Assembly: GCA_038891515.1 (NCBI GenBank)
Contig: JAWAEB010000089.1
Coordinates: forward strand, 1-5,881
Direction: 5' to 3'
DNA: 5,881 bases
Source of the DNA: HRBIN01 sp038891515
GTDB taxonomy: Archaea; Thermoproteota; Nitrososphaeria_A; Caldarchaeales; Caldarchaeaceae
Shown one piece after another: positions 1-5,697 of the stretch (position 1 is its first letter; each line of letters opens with the position of its first letter). The notes below the pieces were generated by a model. It saw nothing but the letters and a program-made list of their open reading frames with translations, was not told the origin of the DNA and made no database searches. The position numbers and the translations under genes were made by a program.

Positions 1-2193
1 GTGGGAGGGACCAAGAAGTCTATACGTGAAATCATACCCTGCTGGGAAGCGGACATACAGTATCACCTCAACTATATCTACGACATGCGGCTAGTACCCA
101 GCCTAATCTACGCCGTCGATGACTCCTCACTAGTACCGGTATATGGATCCGAAGCCACTGTGGCCGACATATTGAAGAGAAATTTCGGAACAATGCCCGA
201 GGATGTCCTGCCCCGTATAGCTGAGTGGCTGAGGTTGTTGGAGGCGCAACAACCACCCCTTGACTTTGTGGCCATGGACATTGAAATAATAGGTGATTCA
301 CCTACCCATGTCCCATCACCCACAAACCCAGTCGACCCGGTGGTGGCCATTTCCTTCTCAGGGACCAGACAGATGAACAGGGTGCTGATACTGAGGCGAG
401 GGAATGGTGAAGCCTCAGATGGGCAGGAATATCAGGTAGAGACCTTCAGCACCGAGGTGGCGTTACTCCAGAGGGCTTTTGAGGTAGTTGAGGCCTATCC
501 CATAGTGGTGACGTTCAACGGTGATGACTTTGACCTACCATATCTCCGGTACAGGGCGGAGAAGCTGGGTATCCCGCGAGGAGACATCCCAATACAGATG
601 GGCAGAGACTTCGCCACATTGAGGGCAGGCATCCATCTAGACCTGTACCGCTTCTTCAATAACAAGTCTGTCCAAATATACGCATTTGACAACAAGTATA
701 GGGAGTTCACTCTTGATGGGATAGCCCAGGCAATTCTTGGCAGGGGGAAGGTAGCCCTGGAAAAGACACTTGCAGAGCTCACACCAAGGGAGCTGGCAGA
801 CTACTCGTACAGGGACTCCCAGCTACTCCACATGATGGTGGAGGCGGGGGACAGGCTACTACTCAGGCTCATGTCAGTCATATCTAGGATAAGCCGGATG
901 ACCATGGAGGATGTGTGCAGGCATGGCGTGAGCGGCTGGATAAGGAGCCTCCTCTACTGGGAGTTGCGGGGGATGAACTGGCTGATTCCACGTAGGGAGG
1001 ATATTCTTAGACTTAAGGGTGAGACCACCACCAAGGCGATAATCGAGGGGAAGAAATACAGAGGTGCGATAGTGGTGGAGCCTCTCCCCGGCATACACTT
1101 CAATGTGACGGTTCTGGACTTCGCATCACTCTACCCCTCCATCCTAAAGGAGTATAACCTAAGCTTTGAGACGATAAGATGTAAGCATGAGGAGTGTCGT
1201 AGCAATGTTATACCCGAGACACCACACTGGGTTTGCAGAAAGACCAGAGGACTGCAAAGCTCCGTTATAGGGATTATCAGGGATATCAGGGTTAGATGGT
1301 ACAAGCCGAGGGCCTCTCAAAAGGATTTGCCCAACGAGCTTAGGAGCTGGTATGACGTAGTCCAGAAAGCCCTCAAGGTCTTCCTCAATGCCAGCTATGG
1401 TGTTCTCGGTTTCGAAGAGTTCCCACTCTACTGCCCACCCCTAGCTGAGAGCACAACAGCCATAGGCAGGTATGTCTTCACATCAGCTATCGAAAAAGCC
1501 AGATCCCTTGGTATTCAGGTGATTTATGGGGACACTGACTCCATATTCCTCAAAAGCGACAGGCCGGAAAAGATATCCGAGATCGTTGACTGGGCGTTGC
1601 GTGAGTATAGGCTCGACCTTGAATTTGACAAGACATACCGCTACGTTGTCTTCAGCCGGAGGAAAAAGAACTATTTGGGGGTCACCGACAGGGGTGTGGT
1701 GGAGGTGAAGGGGCTTACGGGCAAGAAGAGGAATATACCGGTTTTCATCAAGGAGGCTTTCGATGAGATGTTGCGAAAACTAGCTGAGGTTAGGACTGTG
1801 GAGGATTTGGAGGGAGTGAAGGGTGAGATTAGGAAGGTGCTGGCCGGATGGTATAGAAGGCTCAAGGACCGGACCTTCGAGCCTGAAGAGCTGGCATTCA
1901 GGGTTATGCTCTCCAAATCCATTGAGAGATATGAGAAGACAACTCCACAACATGTGAAGGCTGCTAAGAAGCTGCAGCAGAGGGGTGTTAGGGTTGCTGC
2001 TGGTGACATAATTAGCTATGTGAAAACCAAGGATAAGGAAGGCGTCACACCTGTGCAATTCGCCCGAAGGGAGAACGTGGATGTGGACAAGTATATCGAG
2101 TATATGCGATCTACTTTTGAGCAGGTTCTCGACCCTCTGGAGATGGATTTCGAGAGTATAGTGGGTGCCACCAGCTTGGAGAGCTTTATGTGA
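1..2193 (+). CDS. polB: Family B DNA polymerase, crenarchaeal PolB1-like, 5' partial
   Basis: Replicative-type DNA polymerase with 3'-5' proofreading exonuclease. Numbering from base 1, the exonuclease motifs are intact: Exo I with D93 and E95, Exo II as NGDDFD (173-178, catalytic D178), Exo III with Y268 and D272. The polymerase motifs are also intact: motif A DFASLYPSI (D373), motif B K459-x3-NASYG (463-467), motif C YGDTDS (509-514, D511 and D513). The thumb region (for example TPQHVKAAKKL and the late STFEQVL) closely resembles Sulfolobus PolB1 as I remember it. Exo I sits at about residue 230 in that roughly 880-residue protein, so about 135-140 N-terminal residues (most of the N-terminal domain) are missing here. 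The GTG at base 1 is therefore probably an internal valine, though a split polymerase cannot be excluded. The protein ends in a PIP-box-like tail (ATSLESFM, 723-730). Its stop lies 2 nt from the stop of the convergent nuoD. The family call is very secure; the start is not in view. Confidence 0.97.
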   Translation: MGGTKKSIREIIPCWEADIQYHLNYIYDMRLVPSLIYAVDDSSLVPVYGSEATVADILKRNFGTMPEDVLPRIAEWLRLLEAQQPPLDFVAMDIEIIGDSPTHVPSPTNPVDPVVAISFSGTRQMNRVLILRRGNGEASDGQEYQVETFSTEVALLQRAFEVVEAYPIVVTFNGDDFDLPYLRYRAEKLGIPRGDIPIQMGRDFATLRAGIHLDLYRFFNNKSVQIYAFDNKYREFTLDGIAQAILGRGKVALEKTLAELTPRELADYSYRDSQLLHMMVEAGDRLLLRLMSVISRISRMTMEDVCRHGVSGWIRSLLYWELRGMNWLIPRREDILRLKGETTTKAIIEGKKYRGAIVVEPLPGIHFNVTVLDFASLYPSILKEYNLSFETIRCKHEECRSNVIPETPHWVCRKTRGLQSSVIGIIRDIRVRWYKPRASQKDLPNELRSWYDVVQKALKVFLNASYGVLGFEEFPLYCPPLAESTTAIGRYVFTSAIEKARSLGIQVIYGDTDSIFLKSDRPEKISEIVDWALREYRLDLEFDKTYRYVVFSRRKKNYLGVTDRGVVEVKGLTGKKRNIPVFIKEAFDEMLRKLAEVRTVEDLEGVKGEIRKVLAGWYRRLKDRTFEPEELAFRVMLSKSIERYEKTTPQHVKAAKKLQQRGVRVAAGDIISYVKTKDKEGVTPVQFARRENVDVDKYIEYMRSTFEQVLDPLEMDFESIVGATSLESFM

Positions 2194-2195
2194 AG

Positions 2196-3419
2196 CTACC
2201 GGTCTGCCTCGACAGGCCAGTAGTTGAGAGACCAGTATATCGGCGGTATCTCGGCTATCTGCGCGCCGTTGAGCAAGTGGGGGATTGCAGGCAGGAGCCT
2301 AAACGATGGTGGGCTAATCTTCACTCTATACGGCTTGTCCCCCCCTTCACTTCTGATGTAATACAACATCTCCCCCCTGGCTGCCTCAGTCCTAGCTATG
2401 GCCTCCCCTGGAGGGACCCTCAGATTTATCGGATGCTGCTTAAGCTTGACGGGGCCGTCGGGCATCATCTCCACTGCCTGCGATATTATCTTCACACTCT
2501 CCTTCATCTCCTTAAAGCCCACAACAGCCCTGTCATAACAGTCTCCCCTCCTGCCTATAGGTATGTCAAACTTGAGGTGGGGGTATGCGTCGTAGGGGTT
2601 GCAAACCCTATTGTCATATCTTATCCCAGAAGCTCTCAAGGTTGTCCCAACCACACCAAGCCGAACAGCATCCCCTTGTGAGAGGACGCCAACATTTCGA
2701 GTTCGATGAATGAATATTTCGTTGTTGAAAAACATCTCCCAATAATCATCCAGCCGGCCGTCGAAGAACTCACATACAGCCAATACGTATTTCTTAAAAC
2801 CTGTATGTTCTTGGGCGAGTCTCCTGCCCGTAACCATTTTATAATATCGCCCGAATTCTTTCACCAGTCCCAGCGGCACTTGCTTGGGTGCGTCGTTCCT
2901 CACCCCGCCGGGCACAAAATATGCATGTGTTATCCTCTGGCCACCTATTAGAGATGTAAGGTCCACTATGTAATCTCTATCTGTAAAGCACCAGAGGAAC
3001 ATGGTGGCATGTCCTACGAATATTCCGTAAAGTGCGAACCAGTAGAGATGGCTCCCAAGCCTCTGCAACTCAGCCATGATGGTCCTGAGGTATTTAGCTC
3101 TTTCAGGAGGCTCGACACCCATAAGCTTCTCCACGGCTAGGACGTATGGGTACTGGATGCCGGCCGAATCTAATATGACGGGCCGCTCCAAGTGCGGGAT
3201 GTTGGTTATCCATGTCTTATACTCGGCCATCTTCTCCTCACCCCTGTGGACAAACCCAGGGTCTGGCTTGGCATCTACAACGGTGTCGCCGCTTAGGGTA
3301 ATTATCATCCTAAAGTGGCCTGTGCCGGGGTGCTGAGGACCATAGCTAACTGTCAATGGTGCCTCCCCAGTATCATAGACCTCTATCCTAGTCTCTTCAC
3401 GCTTCTCTAGGACTGCCAT
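2196..3419 (-). CDS. nuoD: NADH-quinone oxidoreductase-like subunit D (complex I 49-kDa homologue)
   Basis: Core hydrophilic subunit of a complex I-like enzyme; with NuoB it forms the quinone-reduction pocket at the membrane interface. The 407-residue protein aligns over its full length with bacterial NuoD/Nqo4: GPQHPGTGH (27-35), PGFVHRGEEKMAEYKTW (54-70), LAVEKLMGVEPPERA (94-108), GGQRITHAYFVPGG (159-172), RGDCYDR (291-297), ARGEMLYYIRSEGGDKPYR (347-365) and the family's terminal D-R. The CxxC pairs that bind Ni-Fe in hydrogenase large subunits are absent at both ends, so it is not a hydrogenase catalytic subunit. Against Thermus Nqo4 it carries about 27 extra residues near 185-212 and lacks the quinone-site His/Tyr/Asp at equivalent positions. 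The ATG is 2 nt after the nuoC stop, with no clear Shine-Dalgarno, so translation is probably coupled. No nuoH follows; the next gene is convergent polB. Confidence 0.95.
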   Translation of the reverse strand: MAVLEKREETRIEVYDTGEAPLTVSYGPQHPGTGHFRMIITLSGDTVVDAKPDPGFVHRGEEKMAEYKTWITNIPHLERPVILDSAGIQYPYVLAVEKLMGVEPPERAKYLRTIMAELQRLGSHLYWFALYGIFVGHATMFLWCFTDRDYIVDLTSLIGGQRITHAYFVPGGVRNDAPKQVPLGLVKEFGRYYKMVTGRRLAQEHTGFKKYVLAVCEFFDGRLDDYWEMFFNNEIFIHRTRNVGVLSQGDAVRLGVVGTTLRASGIRYDNRVCNPYDAYPHLKFDIPIGRRGDCYDRAVVGFKEMKESVKIISQAVEMMPDGPVKLKQHPINLRVPPGEAIARTEAARGEMLYYIRSEGGDKPYRVKISPPSFRLLPAIPHLLNGAQIAEIPPIYWSLNYWPVEADR

Positions 3420-3421
3420 GC

Positions 3422-3904
3422 CTATCGCCCAGGAGGCTCATAATCCTTGAGAAGAGGTGGCATGTCACTCCAGTAGTCAGGCAGAAGTAGTCGGGCTAGG
3501 TTGGGGTGACCCTCAAAGATTATTCCAAACATCTCAAACACCTCCCTCTCATGGTACTCGCAGCTCGGCCATATGCCTGACAGTGTCTTCATCTTGGGGC
3601 TCGGGCGGTCTAGCTTACATGACAGGGAGAGGTCCTTCCCCCACAATTCATCCCTTGAGTAGGAGCCGAGATGATATATGACCTCAAGCTTGCTCTCCTT
3701 CTTCCCCACCCTGCTCAGGTCCACAGCTGTTACAGCCTTGACATGATCCCATCCATGATTGTCCCTGAGGAAAAGTGCCACAGCTTCCATCTGGTGGCTC
3801 CCCACCTCAACCTTAACGATCTTCTTATCCACTATGCTGGACTTTATCGCATCCCTGAACTTGGATGTAATTTCTCCCAGAAGGTCTTGGACAGCCTCAC
3901 CCAT
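3422..3904 (-). CDS. nuoC: NADH-quinone oxidoreductase-like subunit C (complex I 30-kDa homologue)
   Basis: Structural subunit that packs against NuoD and NuoB in the peripheral arm of complex I; it binds no cofactor. The 160-residue protein has a mixed alpha/beta N-terminal part, including GWDHVKAVTAVDLS (51-64), where the family begins its conserved ferredoxin-like core. The diagnostic signature follows near the C-terminus: HEREVFEMFGIIFEGHP (118-134), then NLARLLLPDYW and PPLLKDYEPPGR at the end, corresponding to the usual GHP...LLPDDW...PLRKDY pattern. It is a compact single-domain form, shorter than Thermus Nqo5 (about 207 residues) and not fused to NuoD as in Escherichia coli. The ATG lies 2 nt after the nuoB stop. 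The G-rich stretch GGGAAGGCGG just upstream could act as a weak Shine-Dalgarno. The stop is 2 nt before the nuoD start. Confidence 0.94.
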   Translation of the reverse strand: MGEAVQDLLGEITSKFRDAIKSSIVDKKIVKVEVGSHQMEAVALFLRDNHGWDHVKAVTAVDLSRVGKKESKLEVIYHLGSYSRDELWGKDLSLSCKLDRPSPKMKTLSGIWPSCEYHEREVFEMFGIIFEGHPNLARLLLPDYWSDMPPLLKDYEPPGR

Positions 3905-3906
3905 AG

Positions 3907-4563
3907 CTAAACCGCCTTCCCGTAGAGTATCTTCTCCCTCAGCATGAGTATCCCCTCGAAGAGCGTCTCTGGACGTGGAGGACAGCCAGGGACATAGACA
4001 TCAACCGGGATAATGTCATCAAGACCTTGAACCACGTTGTAGGAGTCTTTGGCGTAAAGTCCACCGCTGATGGCGCAGGCACCCATAGCTATCACCCATT
4101 TCGGGTCTGGCATCTGATCATATATGAGCCTGACACGCTGGGCCATCTTTGATGTGACAGTCCCCTCCACAACCACGACATCGGACTGCCTGAGGCTCCC
4201 TGTTGCTGGTAGCCATCCAAATCTTTCAGGATCATATCTGGAGGAGTGGGTGGCTGCAAATTCTACTGAGCAGCAAGCTGTTGTGAGGTGTACAGGGAAA
4301 AGTGAGGCCATTCGCCCCCAGTTCACCAGATACCGTACAAGTCTAAAGTTTCTGAGGCGGTAGGTCAATAGCTGCAGCCCATCCTCATTTCTCCGTCTTT
4401 CTACCCTACCGATCCCACCACTATTAATCACATCCGGGGACTTCTCGGGCGGAACCTCAGTCTCCTCCACCATCTCCACTATCTTCCTAGAGCTGGTTAG
4501 ATGGAGACCGAACAGACCGGTTTTTGGCCGGATAAGGATAGGATCTCCCAGTTCTCGGAGCAT
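3907..4563 (-). CDS. nuoB: NADH-quinone oxidoreductase-like subunit B (complex I PSST homologue, N2 cluster)
   Basis: Carries the terminal [4Fe-4S] cluster N2, which hands electrons to the quinone. All four cysteine ligands are present: the tandem pair C97-C98 in TTACCSVEF, C163 in MGACAISGG, and C194 in VPGCPPRPE. The stretch DQMPDPKWVIAMGAC (149-163) and PVDVYVPGCPPRPE (186-199) are nearly textbook for the family. The conserved core begins near residue 75 (VRYLVNWGRMASLFP), so residues 1-72 form an unusually long N-terminal extension; Thermus Nqo6 has only about 25 residues there. The ATG at 4563 has an in-frame TAG 6 nt before it, so the frame cannot start farther upstream. A GGAG abuts this ATG directly, too close for a normal Shine-Dalgarno. 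GTG at codon 29 or ATG at codon 31 are alternative starts. It is the first gene of the nuoBCD block, with the rhomboid gene rather than nuoA upstream. Confidence 0.95.
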   Translation of the reverse strand: MLRELGDPILIRPKTGLFGLHLTSSRKIVEMVEETEVPPEKSPDVINSGGIGRVERRRNEDGLQLLTYRLRNFRLVRYLVNWGRMASLFPVHLTTACCSVEFAATHSSRYDPERFGWLPATGSLRQSDVVVVEGTVTSKMAQRVRLIYDQMPDPKWVIAMGACAISGGLYAKDSYNVVQGLDDIIPVDVYVPGCPPRPETLFEGILMLREKILYGKAV

Positions 4564-4586
4564 CTCCTACACTGGTGTGATGCCCG

Positions 4587-4596
4587 CCTTTTTAGG
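4587..4596 (-). promoter_or_regulatory. Candidate archaeal TATA box (box A) for nuoBCD
   Basis: In the 42-bp gap between the rhomboid stop and nuoB lies CCTAAAAAGG on the - strand, the only A/T run in the gap apart from bases next to the rhomboid stop. Its centre is about 28 bp upstream of the nuoB ATG at 4563, the spacing expected if transcription begins at or very near the start codon (a leaderless mRNA). The match to an archaeal TATA element is loose, and no BRE is clearly distinguishable. It would let nuoBCD be transcribed separately from pth2 and the rhomboid gene. Confidence 0.3.
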
Positions 4597-4605
4597 ATTG
4601 TCAGA

Positions 4606-5277
4606 CTAATACATTAAGTAGCGGGACCCCCTGGACAATCGGTATATCGCCGAGATGACCAGCCCAGCTATGAATCCACCTACATGGGCTGTGTAGGCTA
4701 TGGTGCTGAATGGTGTGGTTAGCATGAATAGTGTCTGGACGGCTGCATATCCCAGAATTACCACATAGGCCGGCGCCACCACTGGGATGAACCACATGAG
4801 TGCATAGAGCCTCCTTCTTGGGAAGAAGACGGCGTAACCGGCCATGATCCCGAATATGGCTCCAGAGGCCCCTATGGCCGGCGATACACAAACCGCGGGT
4901 AGTGGTCTCAAATATGGAGAGCACTCCACAGAAAGGAATATCACGAAATATAGGATGTGGAAAACAGCTGCAACAACGCCACTCATCATATAGAGGAGTA
5001 TAAACCGCCACACACCGATTAGTTCCTCCAGCTCCCTTCCGAAGAGGAAGAGGGCATACATATTGAGTAGAATGTGGAATATGTTGACATGGATGAACAT
5101 ATGGGATATGAGTGAGATGTAGTTCACGTTGTTGAGCAGAAGTATGGGCACCACGCCGAAGTTGAGGAGGAAGATGTTGAGTGCCCTAATATCGGTGAGG
5201 AAGATGTTAATAGCAAGCCATATGATCACATTTAGACCTATGACGGTAAATGTAACTGGGGAACGGAATTGCATCAC
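4606..5277 (-). CDS. Rhomboid family intramembrane serine protease
   Basis: Integral membrane protease that cleaves transmembrane helices of substrate proteins within the bilayer. The 223-residue protein has about six hydrophobic helices (roughly 8-28, 60-80, 89-115, 133-152, 158-183 and 197-213), the minimal rhomboid fold. Catalytic and conserved residues are present: nucleophile S138 in GASGAIFG (136-143), general base H198 in AHVGG (197-201), and the H68-x3-N72 motif in FHILLNM that supports the oxyanion site, followed by FLFGRELEELIG. This predicts an active enzyme. An extended loop at about 116-133 contains C119 and C130, which could form a disulfide. No extra soluble domain is fused. 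The start is GTG at 5277 or the adjacent ATG at 5274. The pth2 stop is 31 bp upstream, with a hairpin in between, and nuoB is 42 bp downstream. The substrate is unknown, and a link to the Nuo complex is only positional. Confidence 0.93.
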   Translation of the reverse strand: MMQFRSPVTFTVIGLNVIIWLAINIFLTDIRALNIFLLNFGVVPILLLNNVNYISLISHMFIHVNIFHILLNMYALFLFGRELEELIGVWRFILLYMMSGVVAAVFHILYFVIFLSVECSPYLRPLPAVCVSPAIGASGAIFGIMAGYAVFFPRRRLYALMWFIPVVAPAYVVILGYAAVQTLFMLTTPFSTIAYTAHVGGFIAGLVISAIYRLSRGSRYLMY

Positions 5278-5280
5278 ACC

Positions 5281-5299
5281 GAGCCCCTATGGGTAGCTC
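5281..5299 (-). promoter_or_regulatory. Small hairpin ahead of the rhomboid start
   Basis: The + strand reads GAGCCCCTATGGGTAGCTC. GAGC (5281-5284) pairs with GCTC (5296-5299) and CCC (5285-5287) with GGG (5291-5293), leaving a TAT loop and a 2-nt TA bulge. In the - strand transcript this stem contains AGGGG, the only Shine-Dalgarno-like run before the rhomboid start, 6 nt from GTG 5277 and 9 nt from ATG 5274. If the transcript extends through from pth2, the stem could mask ribosome binding. It has only 7 pairs, so it may be chance. Confidence 0.25.
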
Positions 5300-5308
5300 T
5301 TAACCATT

Positions 5309-5662
5309 CTAGAGAAGAGGTAGATTTCCAGTAATCTTGTCAACCTCATCCTCTGGAGCGGGCCCAATACCCAGAGCTGTCTTTGTGCCAGGCGGTAGCT
5401 GTGTTAGCCCAGCATCTTCTATCATGGCGTGAGGTAGGCGATTGATGGCACATTGATGAGCCAGCTGCACCAGCTGGTCAATCGTAGTTACCTTCAGAAC
5501 TACCTTCTTCTGGCCTGTCTCAAGCCAGGCTTCCACCCACTCTGAACGCCTTTTCCTAGCTTCCTCCAATGAAGAGACCGAGGCATGGGCCACTTGGGCC
5601 GCCAGTTTTCCCACGCCCATCTTCAGATCTGTCCGAATTACTATTGCTTGTTTGAATGGCAA
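5309..5662 (-). CDS. pth2: Peptidyl-tRNA hydrolase, archaeal/eukaryotic Pth2 type
   Basis: Releases tRNA from peptidyl-tRNAs that drop off the ribosome prematurely; cytosolic. The 117-residue protein is full length for archaeal Pth2 and matches throughout: KQAIVIRTDLKMGVGKLAAQ (4-23) with conserved K19, Q23 and H26, then WLETGQKKVVLKV (46-58), IEDAGLTQLPPGTKTALGIG (81-100) with D83, T87, T93 and T95, and the end DKITGNLPLL. The conserved region begins at residue 4. The only possible upstream initiator is the TTG at 5660-5662, because TAG and TGA stand in frame just before it and the first internal Met is at codon 15. A TTG start is therefore forced unless the sequence has an error. It diverges from the SAM hydrolase gene over 35 bp and is the first gene of a co-directional run leading to the rhomboid gene and nuoBCD. 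Confidence 0.96.
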   Translation of the reverse strand: MPFKQAIVIRTDLKMGVGKLAAQVAHASVSSLEEARKRRSEWVEAWLETGQKKVVLKVTTIDQLVQLAHQCAINRLPHAMIEDAGLTQLPPGTKTALGIGPAPEDEVDKITGNLPLL

Positions 5663-5689
5663 GGTCTATCAATAGGTGTGGACGCCAAG

Positions 5690-5695
5690 AATTAA
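5690..5695 (-). promoter_or_regulatory. Candidate TATA box for pth2 in a divergent intergenic region
   Basis: TTAATT on the - strand (AATTAA on +) is centred about 30 bp upstream of the pth2 TTG, the right distance for a leaderless or nearly leaderless transcript. It sits 2 bp before the ATG of the divergent gene at 5698, so the pth2 promoter overlaps that gene's start region. For the + gene I see only a weak A/T patch (TATCAATAG, about 5667-5675) at the expected position, and AAGG directly before its ATG. Confidence 0.3.
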
Positions 5696-5697
5696 GG

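Noticed and set aside
521..560. GTGATGA resembling a C/D-box RNA C box
   Set aside because: It encodes part of the Exo II motif of the polymerase, and no properly spaced D box (CTGA) follows.
1671..2058. Antisense frames opposite the polymerase thumb region
   Set aside because: They are opposite conserved PolB sequence, show no recognisable domain and no supporting start signals.
2190..2681. 163-codon open frame on + starting at GTG and overlapping the polB stop
   Set aside because: It lies wholly antisense to the well-supported nuoD, resembles no family I know, and is explained by codon bias of nuoD. The same holds for the + frames at 2706-2951 and 3076-3336.
2196..3419. Possibility that the nuoD product is a Ni-Fe hydrogenase large subunit
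   Set aside because: Both CxxC pairs needed to bind the Ni-Fe centre are missing, and the protein ends in the NuoD-type D-R without a cleavable C-terminal extension.
4601..5011. 136-codon - strand frame inside the rhomboid gene
   Set aside because: It is an out-of-frame shadow of the rhomboid CDS, whose catalytic motifs and helices are in the other frame.
5461..5477. Perfect 7-bp inverted repeat CCAGCTG-CAC-CAGCTGG
   Set aside because: It lies inside pth2 and arises from two Gln-Leu codon pairs (CAG CTG GTG CAG CTG) in a conserved protein segment, so there is no reason to call it an operator or terminator.
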